Positions 16,499 through 27,785 of a stretch of 64,000 nucleotides of DNA are shown here, piece by piece. The stretch's first letter is position 1. The number at the start of each line of letters is the position of its first letter. A program made the position numbers and the translations under genes. Source of the DNA: Desulfosporosinus acididurans (GTDB taxonomy: Bacteria > Bacillota > Desulfitobacteriia > Desulfitobacteriales > Desulfitobacteriaceae); assembly GCF_001029285.1 (NCBI RefSeq), contig NZ_LDZY01000007.1, forward strand, positions 1 through 64,000, written 5' to 3'. The notes beneath the pieces are model-generated. The model did no database searches. It had not been told where the DNA came from and worked only from the letters and a program-made list of their open reading frames with translations.

Positions 16499-17335
16499 TT
16501 GCATAAGATAGGCTATCTCGGACCGGAAGGAACCTTTTCCCAGCAAGCGGCTCAACATTATTGCTTTAATAAACAAGAAGCTGCTTTAGTTAGTTTGCCA
16601 AGTATTCGTGAAGTTCTTTTGTCCGTTCAACGCAATGAATTGGATTTAGCCGTTATCCCTTTTGAAAATTCCTTAGAAGGTTCAGTTAATATTGTCTTGG
16701 ATGTATTGGCCTGGGAAGTAGACCTCTTGATTGTTGATGAACTTATTTTACCCATATCTCAAACATTAATGGTTACTCCAGGGGCTGATTGGGAGAGAAT
16801 TTCTTCTGTTTATACCCATCCTCAATCCGCAGGGCAATGCCGGCTCTTTCTGGAAACTCATCTTCCCCAAGCAAAAGTATACTTGACGAGCAGCAATGCC
16901 GAGGGAGCTAATCAAGCGCAGATGTCTGGAAGAACTGCGGGTGCAATCGGACCGGAAGCTGCTGCAGATAAATTCGGACTCCAAGTAGTCTTGCGTAATA
17001 TCCAAGATAAAAATAATAACTTCACACGATTTGTGGTTGTCGGCAAAAAGTCGATCCATCTTCCGGCAGGCCGAAACAAGACTTCAATTGTTTTTTCAAC
17101 GGAACATACGCCGGGGAGCTTAGCGTGTATCCTAGACATTTTCAATTTATGGGATATTAATATGACTAAAATTGAATCGAGACCTTCTCGTGGTCAATTA
17201 GGGCGCTACATTTTTTTTATTGATATCGATGGACATTTATCTAATCCGGATGTTCGTGATGCTTTGACAATGGTACAGCGTAAAACAAATTTCTATAAAT
17301 TTTTGGGTTCTTACCCCATGGCAGAGATTGATTAA
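16499..17335 (+). CDS. pheA: Prephenate dehydratase
   Basis: A 278-aa monofunctional enzyme that converts prephenate to phenylpyruvate in phenylalanine synthesis. It opens with GYLGPEGTFSQQAA, carries the catalytic-region motif NNFTRFVVVG, and ends in an ACT domain with the allosteric ESRPSRGQLGRYIFFID segment (feedback by phenylalanine). There is no chorismate mutase domain. It starts at TTG 16499 behind AGGAGGG. It stands alone with its own promoter and terminator. Confidence 0.95.
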   Translation: MHKIGYLGPEGTFSQQAAQHYCFNKQEAALVSLPSIREVLLSVQRNELDLAVIPFENSLEGSVNIVLDVLAWEVDLLIVDELILPISQTLMVTPGADWERISSVYTHPQSAGQCRLFLETHLPQAKVYLTSSNAEGANQAQMSGRTAGAIGPEAAADKFGLQVVLRNIQDKNNNFTRFVVVGKKSIHLPAGRNKTSIVFSTEHTPGSLACILDIFNLWDINMTKIESRPSRGQLGRYIFFIDIDGHLSNPDVRDALTMVQRKTNFYKFLGSYPMAEID

Positions 17336-17395
17336 ATCATAACAGCTTATTATTTTTTCATCTTCAATGAGGAGTTCTAACTTATATTCGAACTT

Positions 17396-17430
17396 GGGGG
17401 CTTTATGTGAAAACATAAAGCCCCTTTTTG
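17396..17430 (+). terminator. Terminator of pheA
   Basis: GGGGGCTTTATGT and ACATAAAGCCCC form a 12-bp stem followed by TTTTTG. Confidence 0.9.
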
Positions 17431-17573
17431 GGCTGCGCTTGTTATGCCCAATAGCGGAAAGCTTTAGGTATGACCATAGTTCCGCAATTAAACAGCTGTA
17501 CTGTCCTTATTTTAAAAATTAATGTTAAAACGCAAAAGATAACAGAGATAGCAGAGATAGCTGAAATAGTTAT

Positions 17574-17900
17574 CTACTTAATAGATTCAAAATAGGCGAC
17601 AGCAACTTCATAAAGGAAATTAATTGGGATTGGATCTTTCCCTATTAGGAGAGCATTGAGCTTTCTGAGTATGGGTTCGGTCTCCTCTGAAGAAGTATCG
17701 AGCAGTACTGTTGGTTCGACGTCTAAGGCAGTGCCTATTCTTGCTAAGAGGTCTAATGAAGGAGACCTTAGGCCTCGTTCAAGATAGCCGATATATGAAC
17801 TACTGACATTAACAAGTTCTGCTAGCCTTTCTTGTGTAAGTCCCTTAGTCTGGCGGAATAATTTTATATTTTTTCCGACAACCTCTTGAATGTTAGACAC
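17574..17900 (-). CDS. XRE-family transcriptional regulator
   Basis: A 108-aa protein with a classical Cro/C1 helix-turn-helix at about 11-65 (TKGLTQERLAELVNVSSSYI, 19-38, is the core) and a short helical C-terminal tail. It starts at GTG 17900 behind GGAGGTGAT. It stands divergently to a lone receiver-domain gene 177 bp away. Target genes unknown. Confidence 0.88.
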   Translation of the reverse strand: MSNIQEVVGKNIKLFRQTKGLTQERLAELVNVSSSYIGYLERGLRSPSLDLLARIGTALDVEPTVLLDTSSEETEPILRKLNALLIGKDPIPINFLYEVAVAYFESIK

Positions 17901-18077
17901 TCTATCACCTCCTGTTCCAATTTTAAGGTAGTCACTTGAAACATCTTAGCGACTGTGTGTATGTAATTATATTGAAAATAACAACAAATAGTTATACAAT
18001 GTGAAAGTAATGTATTGAAATTTCATATTATAGCTAAGTTTGTAATATATCGGAGATGATTTAAAGGAGTGAGAAAG

Positions 18078-18458
18078 TTGTCAGAATATATTCTTGTTGT
18101 CGATGACCAATTTTCAGTTCGCTTATTTATCCAAAATGCTTTAGAACAGTTTGGTTACGAAGTTAAGGCAGTGGCCAGTGGATCAGAATGTTTGTGCCTC
18201 GCCACATCCCTTCACCGACCTTCGCTTATTCTTTTAGATCAAAACATGCCGGGAATGACAGGCTTACAGGTATTAGCACAAATGGCTCAGGACGATCAAG
18301 CTAAGAATATTCCAGTGATTATGATCAGCGGAGAAGAGGATCTCGAGGCTTCTGCCCGAAGTTTGGGTGTCTGCGAAATCCTGAGTAAACCTCTTGATCT
18401 GGATCATTTTTTAAAAACTGTTAGAGCAACCCTAGAAAAGGGGACGGCTAAATCTTGA
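18078..18458 (+). CDS. Single-domain response regulator (CheY/Spo0F-like)
   Basis: A 126-aa receiver domain with no output domain. The acidic pair sits in LVVDDQ, the phospho-acceptor Asp in LLDQNMPGMTG, the switch Ser in IMISGEE and the conserved Lys in LSKPLD. TTG 18078 is chosen because AAAGGAG lies 8 nt upstream; the GTG at 18069 overlaps that site. No histidine kinase is adjacent, so it probably works in a phosphorelay or with a kinase elsewhere. Confidence 0.88.
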   Translation: MSEYILVVDDQFSVRLFIQNALEQFGYEVKAVASGSECLCLATSLHRPSLILLDQNMPGMTGLQVLAQMAQDDQAKNIPVIMISGEEDLEASARSLGVCEILSKPLDLDHFLKTVRATLEKGTAKS

Positions 18459-18557
18459 TAAAAATGGATATATTTAGATTATATAACTATGATTATATAA
18501 CTATATTGATATCCTAAGTGCATTTATATACTTAATAAATGTGTCGAAAAGAAAGGG

Positions 18558-18597
18558 GCAATAGTTTGATGAAATAACTATGCGGCTCTTTTTTTGT
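18558..18597 (+). terminator. Probable terminator after the response regulator
   Basis: GCAATAGTT and AACTATGC form an imperfect stem followed by a run of seven T residues. The rest of the 18459-18754 gap is AT-rich and shows nothing else clear. Confidence 0.5.
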
Positions 18598-18754
18598 TTT
18601 CGCAGCTAATCGCGATAATACATTTAAAATACGATTCGAATCTACAATTCGAATTCCAATACCATATAGAAACAACTTTAAATTCTCCTAATGATGAAGT
18701 AGAATTAAATGAATCAATTAAGAAATAACCTAGAGTTATGAAGGGGAATATATA

Positions 18755-19798
18755 ATGTATCCAATCAATTTCAATTACCGAATGCCTGCTGAATGGTCTG
18801 AACATAGGCGGACTTTCATTTCTTGGCCTGTTCAAGCCTCTATGTGCCATCCTGAGGATTATGAAACTGTATGTAAGGGGTATACAGAGATTATCCAGGC
18901 AGTTGCTGAATTCGAACCTATCACGGTGCTTGTGAATCCTGACGATTCAAAAGCTCTGTGTTCGATTTTCACCGATAAAAGGATCGAATTTTTGGAGATT
19001 GAGCACAATGACGCTTGGCTAAGGGACAACGGCCCAACCTTTTTAGTTAATAACTTGGGGCAACTTGCTGGGGTGAATTGGCGTTTTAACGCCTGGGGCG
19101 GAAAATATGAATCCTGGGATTTAGATGACCGAGTCGCGTCTAAACTCTTAGAGTATTTCAATATCAAACGGTTTGACGCTTCTCTCGTTATGGAAGGAGG
19201 ATCGCTCCATGTTGATGGTGAAGGAACGCTCTTGACTACTGAAGAATGTTTGCTTAATCAGAATCGAAACTCTGAATTAACCAAAGAACAGATTGAAGCT
19301 GAACTTAAAAATAATCTGAATGTCCGGAAGGTAATCTGGCTGAAAAGGGGGTTGGAAGGGGATGAGACAGATGGGCATGTGGATAACATTGCCTGTTTTG
19401 CCGCCCCAGGCAAAATCCTTTTGCAAGTTTGTAATGATCCTAATGACGGAAACTATGAGATTACCCGCACAAACTTAGAGTTGCTTCAAGGGGAAACCGA
19501 TGCCAGGGGAAGATCTTTTGAAATTATCCCTATCCAGCAGCCTCCCAAATTATATGATCCTGAAACGGGAGCACGTCTAACGTTAAGTTATCTCAATTTC
19601 TATTTTGTTAATGGAGGAATAATCTTTCCGGTCTTTGGCGGCCAGGCTGCTGAAACGGATGAATTAGCTAAATTGACTCTGACGAGAATCTTTCCACAAC
19701 GGCGGATTCGTACTGTAAATGGTATGGGGGTTATCAGGGAGGGCGGAAACGTCCATTGTACTACTCAGCAAATGCCGACTGGGATCAATAGACTATAG
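18755..19798 (+). CDS. aguA: Agmatine deiminase
   Basis: A 347-aa enzyme of the peptidyl-arginine-deiminase-like fold that hydrolyses agmatine to N-carbamoylputrescine and ammonia. Family motifs include AEWSEHRRTFISWP near the N-terminus, NDAWLRDNGPTF, GDETDGHVDNIACF, and the C-terminal GGNVHCTTQQ with catalytic C335. It starts at ATG 18755. aguB begins 13 nt after its stop, so the pair forms the two-step agmatine to putrescine route. Confidence 0.95.
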   Translation: MYPINFNYRMPAEWSEHRRTFISWPVQASMCHPEDYETVCKGYTEIIQAVAEFEPITVLVNPDDSKALCSIFTDKRIEFLEIEHNDAWLRDNGPTFLVNNLGQLAGVNWRFNAWGGKYESWDLDDRVASKLLEYFNIKRFDASLVMEGGSLHVDGEGTLLTTEECLLNQNRNSELTKEQIEAELKNNLNVRKVIWLKRGLEGDETDGHVDNIACFAAPGKILLQVCNDPNDGNYEITRTNLELLQGETDARGRSFEIIPIQQPPKLYDPETGARLTLSYLNFYFVNGGIIFPVFGGQAAETDELAKLTLTRIFPQRRIRTVNGMGVIREGGNVHCTTQQMPTGINRL

Positions 19799-19811
19799 GA
19801 AAGGAACTATT

Positions 19812-20687
19812 ATGAGAACAGTAAAAGTTGCTGCAACCCAAATGAGTTGTTCGGACAACATCACTGAAAATATTGCTAAGGCTGAACGATTAGTTCGCGA
19901 GGCTGCCGGGAATGGTGCGCAAATTATATTATTGCAGGAGCTTTTCGAAACTCCTTATTTTTGTCAAAAAGAAAAGGCAGAATATTATCGCTACGCTTCT
20001 GAGCTGGAAGAAAATAAAGCAGTTCAACATTTTAAAAAGGTTGCTAAAGAGCTTCAGATTGTTTTACCCATTAGTTTTTATGAAAAGAAAAACTATGCCC
20101 GATACAATTCTTTAGCAGTTATTGACGCCAATGGAGAAGTATTAGGTAAGTATCGTAAGAGTCACATACCTGATGGTCCCGGATATGAAGAAAAGTTTTA
20201 CTTTAATCCTGGCGATACCGGCTTTAAAGTTTGGAAGACGCGTTATGCCAGGATCGGGGTAGGGGTGTGTTGGGATCAATGGTATCCTGAGGCTGCACGG
20301 TGTATGACCTTATTGGGGGCTGAGTTGTTATTTTATCCGACTGCTATAGGATCTGAGCCGCAAGACGGTACCATTGATTCCCGGGATCACTGGCAAAACT
20401 GCATGCTGGGGCATGCAGCAGCTAATTTAATACCAGTCGTTGCCTCTAATCGCGTGGGTGTTGAAGACGATGAGGATTCCAGTATTACCTTCTACGGTTC
20501 GTCGTTCATTGCCGGCCCTCAGGGAAATAAGATTGTTGAAGCCGGTCGTACAGAGGAAACTACTTTAGTGACTGAGTTTGATTTAGAACAATTAGAGATC
20601 CAAAGGTTAGAATGGGGAATTTTTCGAGACCGACGACCTGATTTATATAAAATTATTTCATCCTATGATGGTGAGATAACGATTTAA
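19812..20687 (+). CDS. aguB: N-carbamoylputrescine amidase
   Basis: A 291-aa nitrilase-superfamily hydrolase that converts N-carbamoylputrescine to putrescine, CO2 and ammonia. The catalytic triad is E43 (LLQELFETPYF), K116 (KYRKSHIPD) and C153 (GVCWDQWYPE), the last motif being typical of this subfamily. ATG 19812 follows AGGAAAGGA and fits the family N-terminus (VKVAATQM). It is co-transcribed with aguA. Confidence 0.95.
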   Translation: MRTVKVAATQMSCSDNITENIAKAERLVREAAGNGAQIILLQELFETPYFCQKEKAEYYRYASELEENKAVQHFKKVAKELQIVLPISFYEKKNYARYNSLAVIDANGEVLGKYRKSHIPDGPGYEEKFYFNPGDTGFKVWKTRYARIGVGVCWDQWYPEAARCMTLLGAELLFYPTAIGSEPQDGTIDSRDHWQNCMLGHAAANLIPVVASNRVGVEDDEDSSITFYGSSFIAGPQGNKIVEAGRTEETTLVTEFDLEQLEIQRLEWGIFRDRRPDLYKIISSYDGEITI

Positions 20688-20731
20688 ATGGTTTTGGTTT
20701 TACTGTCATATAGAGACTAAGAGACAAGTTG

Positions 20732-20766
20732 ATAGGCACTTCGCTTTCATGAAGCGAAGTGCCTAT
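20732..20766 (+). terminator. Hairpin after aguAB
   Basis: A perfect 15-bp stem, ATAGGCACTTCGCTT / AAGCGAAGTGCCTAT, with loop TCATG. The following tract is only modestly T-rich (GTTATAAATTT). It probably terminates aguAB transcription before the antiporter gene. Confidence 0.75.
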
Positions 20767-20838
20767 GTTATAAATTTGGAATCATCTGATTCCAAAAGCA
20801 AGATAATGCGGTTAATTTGGTGAAACAAGGAGGGTGTC

Positions 20839-22377
20839 ATGACAGGACTTGTTCATTCATCGGTTTTTATCTGGCTGTTGCTCTTAACCTCAGTTGTTGC
20901 AATGTTAGGACGATTTATTAAAATACCTTACACTATTGCCTTGGTATTAACCGGCTTATTTGTTGGTTATTTAAAACTTTTGCCGGGAGTTCATTTGGAA
21001 CCAGAGGTTTTATTTGCAATTTTCCTACCGCCGCTTTTGTTTGAGGCTGGGATTAATATTCACTTGGAGCCTTTGAAGAAAAATTGGAAGATTATCACTG
21101 CCTTGGCTTTACTGGGAACAGTATTATCTACCTTCGTTGTTGGCTATACGCTGCATATACTCTTGGGACTACAGTTACTGTTGGCACTCTTGTTTGGGGC
21201 AATTATCTCGCCAACGGATCCGATTTCTGTTTTAGCGATTTTTAAACGTTTAGGAGTTGCTAAACGACTGTCTGTTATTGTCGAAGCGGAGAGTCTATTT
21301 AATGATGGGATTGCCGTCATTTTATTCAGCGTTATCCAAGGTATCCTTATAACTGGAACCTTTTCTCTGGCTCAGAGTGAATTAGCCTTTATTCGAACTT
21401 TTTTCGGCGGTGCTCTTGTGGGTATTGCTATTGGAGCAGCTGCCTCCAGAATTACTCAGGAATTCGATGACCATTTATTGGAAATAACCTTAACGACAAT
21501 TACGGCTTTCGGTTCTTATATGGCTGCTGAAGGATTTCATGTTTCTGGGGTCATTTCTGTGGTTGCCGCTAGTTTAGTAGTTGGAAATTATGGAATGAAA
21601 CGTGGTATGACTCCTGTATCGCGTTTGGCGGTACTTTCGTTCTGGGAATATGCGGCTTTTGTAGCCAATTCTTTGGTATTCTTACTCGTTGGTTTGGAAA
21701 TGACGAATATATCCTTCAGAGAAAATCTTATCTCAGTGGTAATTGCTGTTATCGCTGTCTTGCTGGGACGGGCATTTTCAATCTATGGATTGTCAGGAGT
21801 TTTAAATAGGTTCGGATTATCAATCCCTAGGAATTATCAACATGTTTTAGTCTGGAGCGGTCTGCGGGGGGCTTTGTCAATGGCTATGGTCTTGGGTCTT
21901 GAGGCTTCTATACCGGAACGCAGTTTCTTAATTCCCGTTACCTTTGGGGTAGTTCTCTTTTCTTTGGTAGCACAGGGCTTGACGATAGAGCCTCTGATTA
22001 ACAAATTGGGACTGACTACTACTAATGAGGAGCTGAGAGATTACCAAAACCTGTTAGGAGAAAGTATGGCCTTACGTTCAGCTTTAGCTGAGATTGATCG
22101 TCATGTGCATATGGGGAACGTTTCCCAAATAGCCCGTGATGATGCGGTGAAATCATTACTCGAGAGACAGAAAGAAATTGACGATTTGATTAAGGAGCTT
22201 CATTTAAACAATGAGGTAATTATAGCCACAGAGCGAGATAAAGCAGGCAAAATTGTTTTGACGGCTCAACGAAATGCTTTGCAAGAGGCAGCGCGCAATG
22301 GAATTATGGACTATACTATGGCGGCCAAAATTATTGGCGATCTAGAAAATGACCATAATGAGAAACATAATGATTAG
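20839..22377 (+). CDS. CPA1-family Na+/H+ antiporter (NhaP/NhaK-like)
   Basis: A 512-aa membrane protein with about 12 N-terminal helices and a charged cytoplasmic tail from about residue 400. Diagnostic CPA1 motifs are LPPLLFEAGINI, ISPTDPISVLAIF and the ion-binding ESLFNDGIAVILF. It exchanges protons for Na+ (or K+) in pH and salt homeostasis. Start ATG 20839 follows AAGGAGGGTG. It is monogenic and convergent with the next gene, from which it is separated by only 15 nt. Confidence 0.92.
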   Translation: MTGLVHSSVFIWLLLLTSVVAMLGRFIKIPYTIALVLTGLFVGYLKLLPGVHLEPEVLFAIFLPPLLFEAGINIHLEPLKKNWKIITALALLGTVLSTFVVGYTLHILLGLQLLLALLFGAIISPTDPISVLAIFKRLGVAKRLSVIVEAESLFNDGIAVILFSVIQGILITGTFSLAQSELAFIRTFFGGALVGIAIGAAASRITQEFDDHLLEITLTTITAFGSYMAAEGFHVSGVISVVAASLVVGNYGMKRGMTPVSRLAVLSFWEYAAFVANSLVFLLVGLEMTNISFRENLISVVIAVIAVLLGRAFSIYGLSGVLNRFGLSIPRNYQHVLVWSGLRGALSMAMVLGLEASIPERSFLIPVTFGVVLFSLVAQGLTIEPLINKLGLTTTNEELRDYQNLLGESMALRSALAEIDRHVHMGNVSQIARDDAVKSLLERQKEIDDLIKELHLNNEVIIATERDKAGKIVLTAQRNALQEAARNGIMDYTMAAKIIGDLENDHNEKHND

Positions 22378-22392
22378 AACATTTAGCTTTTT

Positions 22393-23913
22393 CTAATCGT
22401 CTTCTCGCTTTTTTAAAGAATATCGGGTGAAGTCAAATTCATCAGCAAAAGTATATTTCAGGAGACCCTGTAAAAAATAACTGTTTGAAATATTACTTGT
22501 TTGTAAAAGTTCTTTTTTAAAGGTTTCGAATAGTTCTTTAAACAGGATTTCGTGTTTTTTAGATGCCTTTATGGCTTCGTGGATCTTATTCAGCAAATCC
22601 AGGGAGACTTTGACACCGCTTGGCAAAATGCGCTTTCTCCTATCGCATAAGATTGTAAAGTCAGCTAGACGCACATCGAGGGCGCGATTATTTTTGGGGA
22701 GATTTACCTCCCCGAATAATCTTCGTACATAATTACGAAAACAATTCGCTTCGGAAGGGTTATAAAGTTCGATCCCATTGGGATAAAACCTTTCGAGGAC
22801 AGCATGGTACATTTGAGAAAGGCTGATTTTATTTTTTAAATATACTTTGCCAGATAGACTGTACCCGGAAAGAATGACCGTTTTTGTGTCTTTAAAGCTT
22901 ATAGGAAGTGAGAACTTTAGCATAATTTCATGAATTAAAGGATCTACGAAATCATAATCGAGCATCTCAGGCAGTAAATTTTTATAGCCTTTTAATAGTG
23001 AATACCAATGCCCGTCTCCAATAATAAAACCGTTAAGTTCGCTGCACCATTGTAAGCTAGAGCAATCACTTTCTTTTAGGCAATAGGAAAGAACATCTGA
23101 TAAACTGCCAAAATATTCTTCGAGGGCGTTAACTGAAACATAAGTTGTAGTTTCGGCAAAGGCAGAAAGAATATAATGGGGCCAAAACGTTGCAACATAA
23201 TTATTAAAATGATTTTGCAGCGTTTTCTCGATTTGACGTACTCTTTGCCGGGTGATTCCTAAATCTAAACTGATTTCATGAAGTGTTGATCCCATGGCAC
23301 GACTTCTCATTAGTTTAAATGTTCGAGGTTTGTTAAATAATCTTTGGAGGTCATTACATAAAACCGCCATAAGGTCTTCCTTTAACCATCCCATGAATCC
23401 TCGAAGATCAGATTCATCGTCGGCACATAACCTTTGGGAGAATATCCCCTTAAGGTCACTCACAAGGGTTATGTTGATTCTTTGAAAGAGGTCGATTAGA
23501 TTTGTGGGCTGATCCTTTTTATAGGCTTTAACTAAGGAAACAGCCCTAGCCTTGTAATTGTTGCTATTAATCCTTTGGAAAAGATGATTGAGATGCTCTT
23601 TATTTTTTTTATTAATTTCATAGGTGTTTACATACGAGTCTAACAAAGTTATTAGGTTCCTGAGGTTTGAATAGTTTCGTGAACACCAGAGACAGAACTC
23701 TTCCCCCAAATCTTCTTTTGCTTTAAGAAGTTCATTGGAAGTGACGGAAGATATCCCTTGTTTTTGATCAAAATCTGCAATAGCAAATGAGAATAACCAT
23801 CCAAAAGCGGTTGCTTTTTCTGGGCTTTCAAGACAAACATTGAACATTTCCTCACCTAATACATCCCTTAGTTTATCTTGTAGTTTGTCTTGAGGTTCTA
23901 GGTTATACTTCAT
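22393..23913 (-). CDS. Large protein with a sigma-70 region 4-like helix-turn-helix
   Basis: A 506-aa soluble protein. Residues about 195-235 resemble sigma-70 region 4, ending with TLHEISLDLGITRQRVRQIE, the canonical recognition-helix motif. No region 2 (-10 recognition) is apparent. The preceding ~190 residues are helical and the ~270 after it are of unknown fold, with several aromatic Cys/Trp-containing segments. Known proteins with an isolated region-4-like motif embedded in a large body exist in Firmicutes, mostly uncharacterised. It is monogenic, convergent with the antiporter; the hairpin GATTAG...CTAATC across 22373-22399 may end both transcripts. Confidence 0.6.
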   Translation of the reverse strand: MKYNLEPQDKLQDKLRDVLGEEMFNVCLESPEKATAFGWLFSFAIADFDQKQGISSVTSNELLKAKEDLGEEFCLWCSRNYSNLRNLITLLDSYVNTYEINKKNKEHLNHLFQRINSNNYKARAVSLVKAYKKDQPTNLIDLFQRINITLVSDLKGIFSQRLCADDESDLRGFMGWLKEDLMAVLCNDLQRLFNKPRTFKLMRSRAMGSTLHEISLDLGITRQRVRQIEKTLQNHFNNYVATFWPHYILSAFAETTTYVSVNALEEYFGSLSDVLSYCLKESDCSSLQWCSELNGFIIGDGHWYSLLKGYKNLLPEMLDYDFVDPLIHEIMLKFSLPISFKDTKTVILSGYSLSGKVYLKNKISLSQMYHAVLERFYPNGIELYNPSEANCFRNYVRRLFGEVNLPKNNRALDVRLADFTILCDRRKRILPSGVKVSLDLLNKIHEAIKASKKHEILFKELFETFKKELLQTSNISNSYFLQGLLKYTFADEFDFTRYSLKKREDD

Positions 23914-23939
23914 GAGCGCATCCTCCTAACCGTAAAAAA

Positions 23940-23985
23940 GCAAAAGTGAGCCCTGTTTTCTATAGACAGAGGGCTCACTAAAACA
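23940..23985 (-). terminator. Terminator of the SLC13-type permease gene
   Basis: On the minus strand, AGTGAGCCCT and AGGGCTCACT form a stable hairpin followed by TTTGCTTTTTT. It lies about 70 nt after the permease stop codon. Confidence 0.85.
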
Positions 23986-24052
23986 CTTTATCACTACAAA
24001 TCCTGGCAAGATTTGGTGCCCGGTCGTGAAGTTTTTCAATGAAAAATTTTAA

Positions 24053-25336
24053 CTACCTCAGATATACTGCGAAAATATAAACGGTGGAAATGATAACCGA
24101 CAAAATCATTAAGGGGAAAGCTATTTTAAGGAAACCTTTGTAAGTGAGGATAACTCCGTTTTTTTCAGCTAGCCCAGCTACAATGACGTTTGCAGAAGCT
24201 CCAATAAGTGTCCCGTTGCCACCCAAGCATGCTCCCAGGGATAAAGCCCACCATAAGGGTTTTAAGTTTGTAATTCCTCCGATTTGCCCCATTTTTTGGA
24301 TAAGTGGAATCATTGCAGCGACGAAAGGGATGTTATCGATAAATGCGGACGCAATCGCGGATAACCATAAGATTAACATCGTCGTAGCAGAGATAACTCC
24401 GCCTGTAGCTTCAATAGATCTCCTGGCAACCCATTCAATCACTCCGACTTGATCTAAAGCGCCAACAATGATAAATAAGCCTGCAAAGAAAAAGAGAGTC
24501 GGCCATTCGATAGTCAGAAAGATATCTTCAGGTTCTTCCTTGGTAATTAACAATAAAAGCGTGGCTCCCCCTATGGCAATAGTCGCTGGTTCAAAATTAA
24601 GTACTTTATGCAATAGAAAGCCTAAAATTGTCAGAGTTAGGACGAACAGAGACTTCTTTAGCAAAGCAAAATCTTTTATAGCTTCGAGTTCCGGTAAATC
24701 CATAATTCGAGCCCTGGCAAGTTCCGACGCTGTTAGCTTTTTACGATAAATAACCCGTAAAATCAGCATGGTTATTAAAAATGTAGCGGCAATGGGGATG
24801 AAGAGATTTTGAGCAAAATCCAGGAAGCTCAGGCCGGAAGCACTGCCAATCATAATATTGGGAGGGTCTCCGATTAAAGTTGCGGTACCGCCGATATTCG
24901 AGGCGAGGATTTGGCTGATAAGAAAAGGTATGGGATCGATAGACAACTCAGAACAAATGGAAAATGTTACAGGTACTATCAGTAAAACCGTTGTTACATT
25001 ATCAAGTAATGATGAAGTTATTGCCGTTACTGCAGAAAGGGCCGCTAAAATTAATACTGGGTCACCTTTAGCAAGCTTGGCGGCTTTGATAGCCGTATAT
25101 TCAAAAACTCCCGTTCGACGAGTTATACCAACAATGATCATCATTCCAATTAACAGACCAATTGTATTGAAGTCAATGGCGTGAATTGCTTGTTCCTGAT
25201 TTAGAACATTAGCGAAAAGTATTAAACTAGCGCCTATTAAAGCAACAACGGTTCGGTTAAGAGTTTCTGTGATTATGAGGCCGTAGGTTAAAAGGAAGAT
25301 GACCAGGGTTATGACTAAAGGCTCAGCTAATGTCAC
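24053..25336 (-). CDS. ArsB/NhaD-type SLC13-family permease
   Basis: A 427-aa protein with about 11-12 transmembrane helices in two related halves. Each half contains an ion-transporter signature: TSSLLDNVTTVLL and NIGGTATLIGDPPNIMIG in the first, ASAFIDNIPFVAAM and CLGGNGTLIGASANVIV in the second. This places it in the ArsB/NhaD/CitM superfamily. Known substrates range from arsenite to Na+/H+ or dicarboxylates; no arsR or arsenate reductase is nearby, so I do not call it an arsenite pump. It lies downstream of the nitrogen operon but behind that operon's terminator-like hairpin. Confidence 0.82.
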   Translation of the reverse strand: MTLAEPLVITLVIFLLTYGLIITETLNRTVVALIGASLILFANVLNQEQAIHAIDFNTIGLLIGMMIIVGITRRTGVFEYTAIKAAKLAKGDPVLILAALSAVTAITSSLLDNVTTVLLIVPVTFSICSELSIDPIPFLISQILASNIGGTATLIGDPPNIMIGSASGLSFLDFAQNLFIPIAATFLITMLILRVIYRKKLTASELARARIMDLPELEAIKDFALLKKSLFVLTLTILGFLLHKVLNFEPATIAIGGATLLLLITKEEPEDIFLTIEWPTLFFFAGLFIIVGALDQVGVIEWVARRSIEATGGVISATTMLILWLSAIASAFIDNIPFVAAMIPLIQKMGQIGGITNLKPLWWALSLGACLGGNGTLIGASANVIVAGLAEKNGVILTYKGFLKIAFPLMILSVIISTVYIFAVYLR

Positions 25337-25381
25337 ATTCTGTTTCTCCTTTCCAGGTTGGCAAGAAGCTAAAATAAAGGC

Positions 25382-25411
25382 GGCTGATTATTTATTCGTA
25401 AATAATCAGCC
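25382..25411 (-). terminator. Terminator of the amt-PII operon
   Basis: A perfect 13-bp stem, GGCTGATTATTTA (25382-25394) / TAAATAATCAGCC (25399-25411). On the minus strand it is followed by a T-rich tract (GCCTTTATTTT). It lies 21 nt after the PII stop. Confidence 0.85.
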
Positions 25412-25431
25412 TTCTCTAATCTTTGCCATCG

Positions 25432-27353
<1,922 letters not shown>

Positions 27354-27462
27354 TTTTCCCTGCCCCTTTCATTAATAATAGACAATATAGACGTTTTTTA
27401 GGATGTTTCAATTTCCACGTATTAATAAAGAAATAATGGCTAACGATGAGTTTATAAAGCTG

Positions 27463-27669
27463 TTAGGATTGACTTCTAAGTCTTAAATAGGTCCTGCGCA
27501 AATGAAAACCTTTGTAGATACCGAATAAAAGAACCAACATTCCTAAAAACGATGATGGCAATGGCCGGTTAAAAGCACTTAAATAGAAGTTCGGGATTAT
27601 CAACAGCCAGGATAAACCAGAAAGTATAATAAAAATGTCTGCACCTATCAGGACCTTGAGTATTTTCAT
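27463..27669 (-). CDS. Small two-helix membrane protein of the amt operon
   Basis: A 68-aa protein with two hydrophobic segments (about 5-30 and 40-55) and a basic C-terminal tail (HLRRTYLRLRSQS). Its AAGGAGGTGA site just before ATG 27669 is one of the strongest in the window, so it is surely translated. I do not recognise the family. Its place between the leader and amtB suggests a role tied to ammonium transport, but this is only positional inference. Confidence 0.75.
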   Translation of the reverse strand: MKILKVLIGADIFIILSGLSWLLIIPNFYLSAFNRPLPSSFLGMLVLLFGIYKGFHLRRTYLRLRSQS

Positions 27670-27681
27670 GGAATCACCTCC

Positions 27682-27778
27682 TTAAAATAAAAGAGACGCT
27701 CGGACATCATTGCCCAAGCGTCTTTGCTTGAAATAAATAAGGCGCTCTCGAAATTCATTCGAGAGCGCCTTTGCTCAT
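27682..27778 (-). promoter_or_regulatory. Tandem-hairpin leader of the amt-PII operon (ANTAR-type antitermination candidate)
   Basis: Two related hairpins follow the promoter at once. P1 (27739-27771, minus strand) has 13-bp arms, AAGGCGCTCTCGA / TCGAGAGCGCCTT. P2 (27694-27723) has AGACGCT / AGCGTCT and is followed by CTTTTATTTT, so it can act as a terminator. Both stems begin with GCAAAG(G/A)CGCT and both loops contain AATGA. In P2 a hexaloop AATGAT is closed by C-G, with A at position 1 and G at position 4. Paired hairpins with A1/G4 hexaloops are the known RNA targets of ANTAR antiterminators, which control nitrogen genes in several Firmicutes. Confidence 0.6.
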
Positions 27779-27785
27779 TACGGTT

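Noticed and set aside
24053-25336. Arsenite efflux pump ArsB
   Set aside because: The ion-transporter superfamily motifs fit equally well to NhaD or carboxylate carriers, and no other ars gene is nearby.
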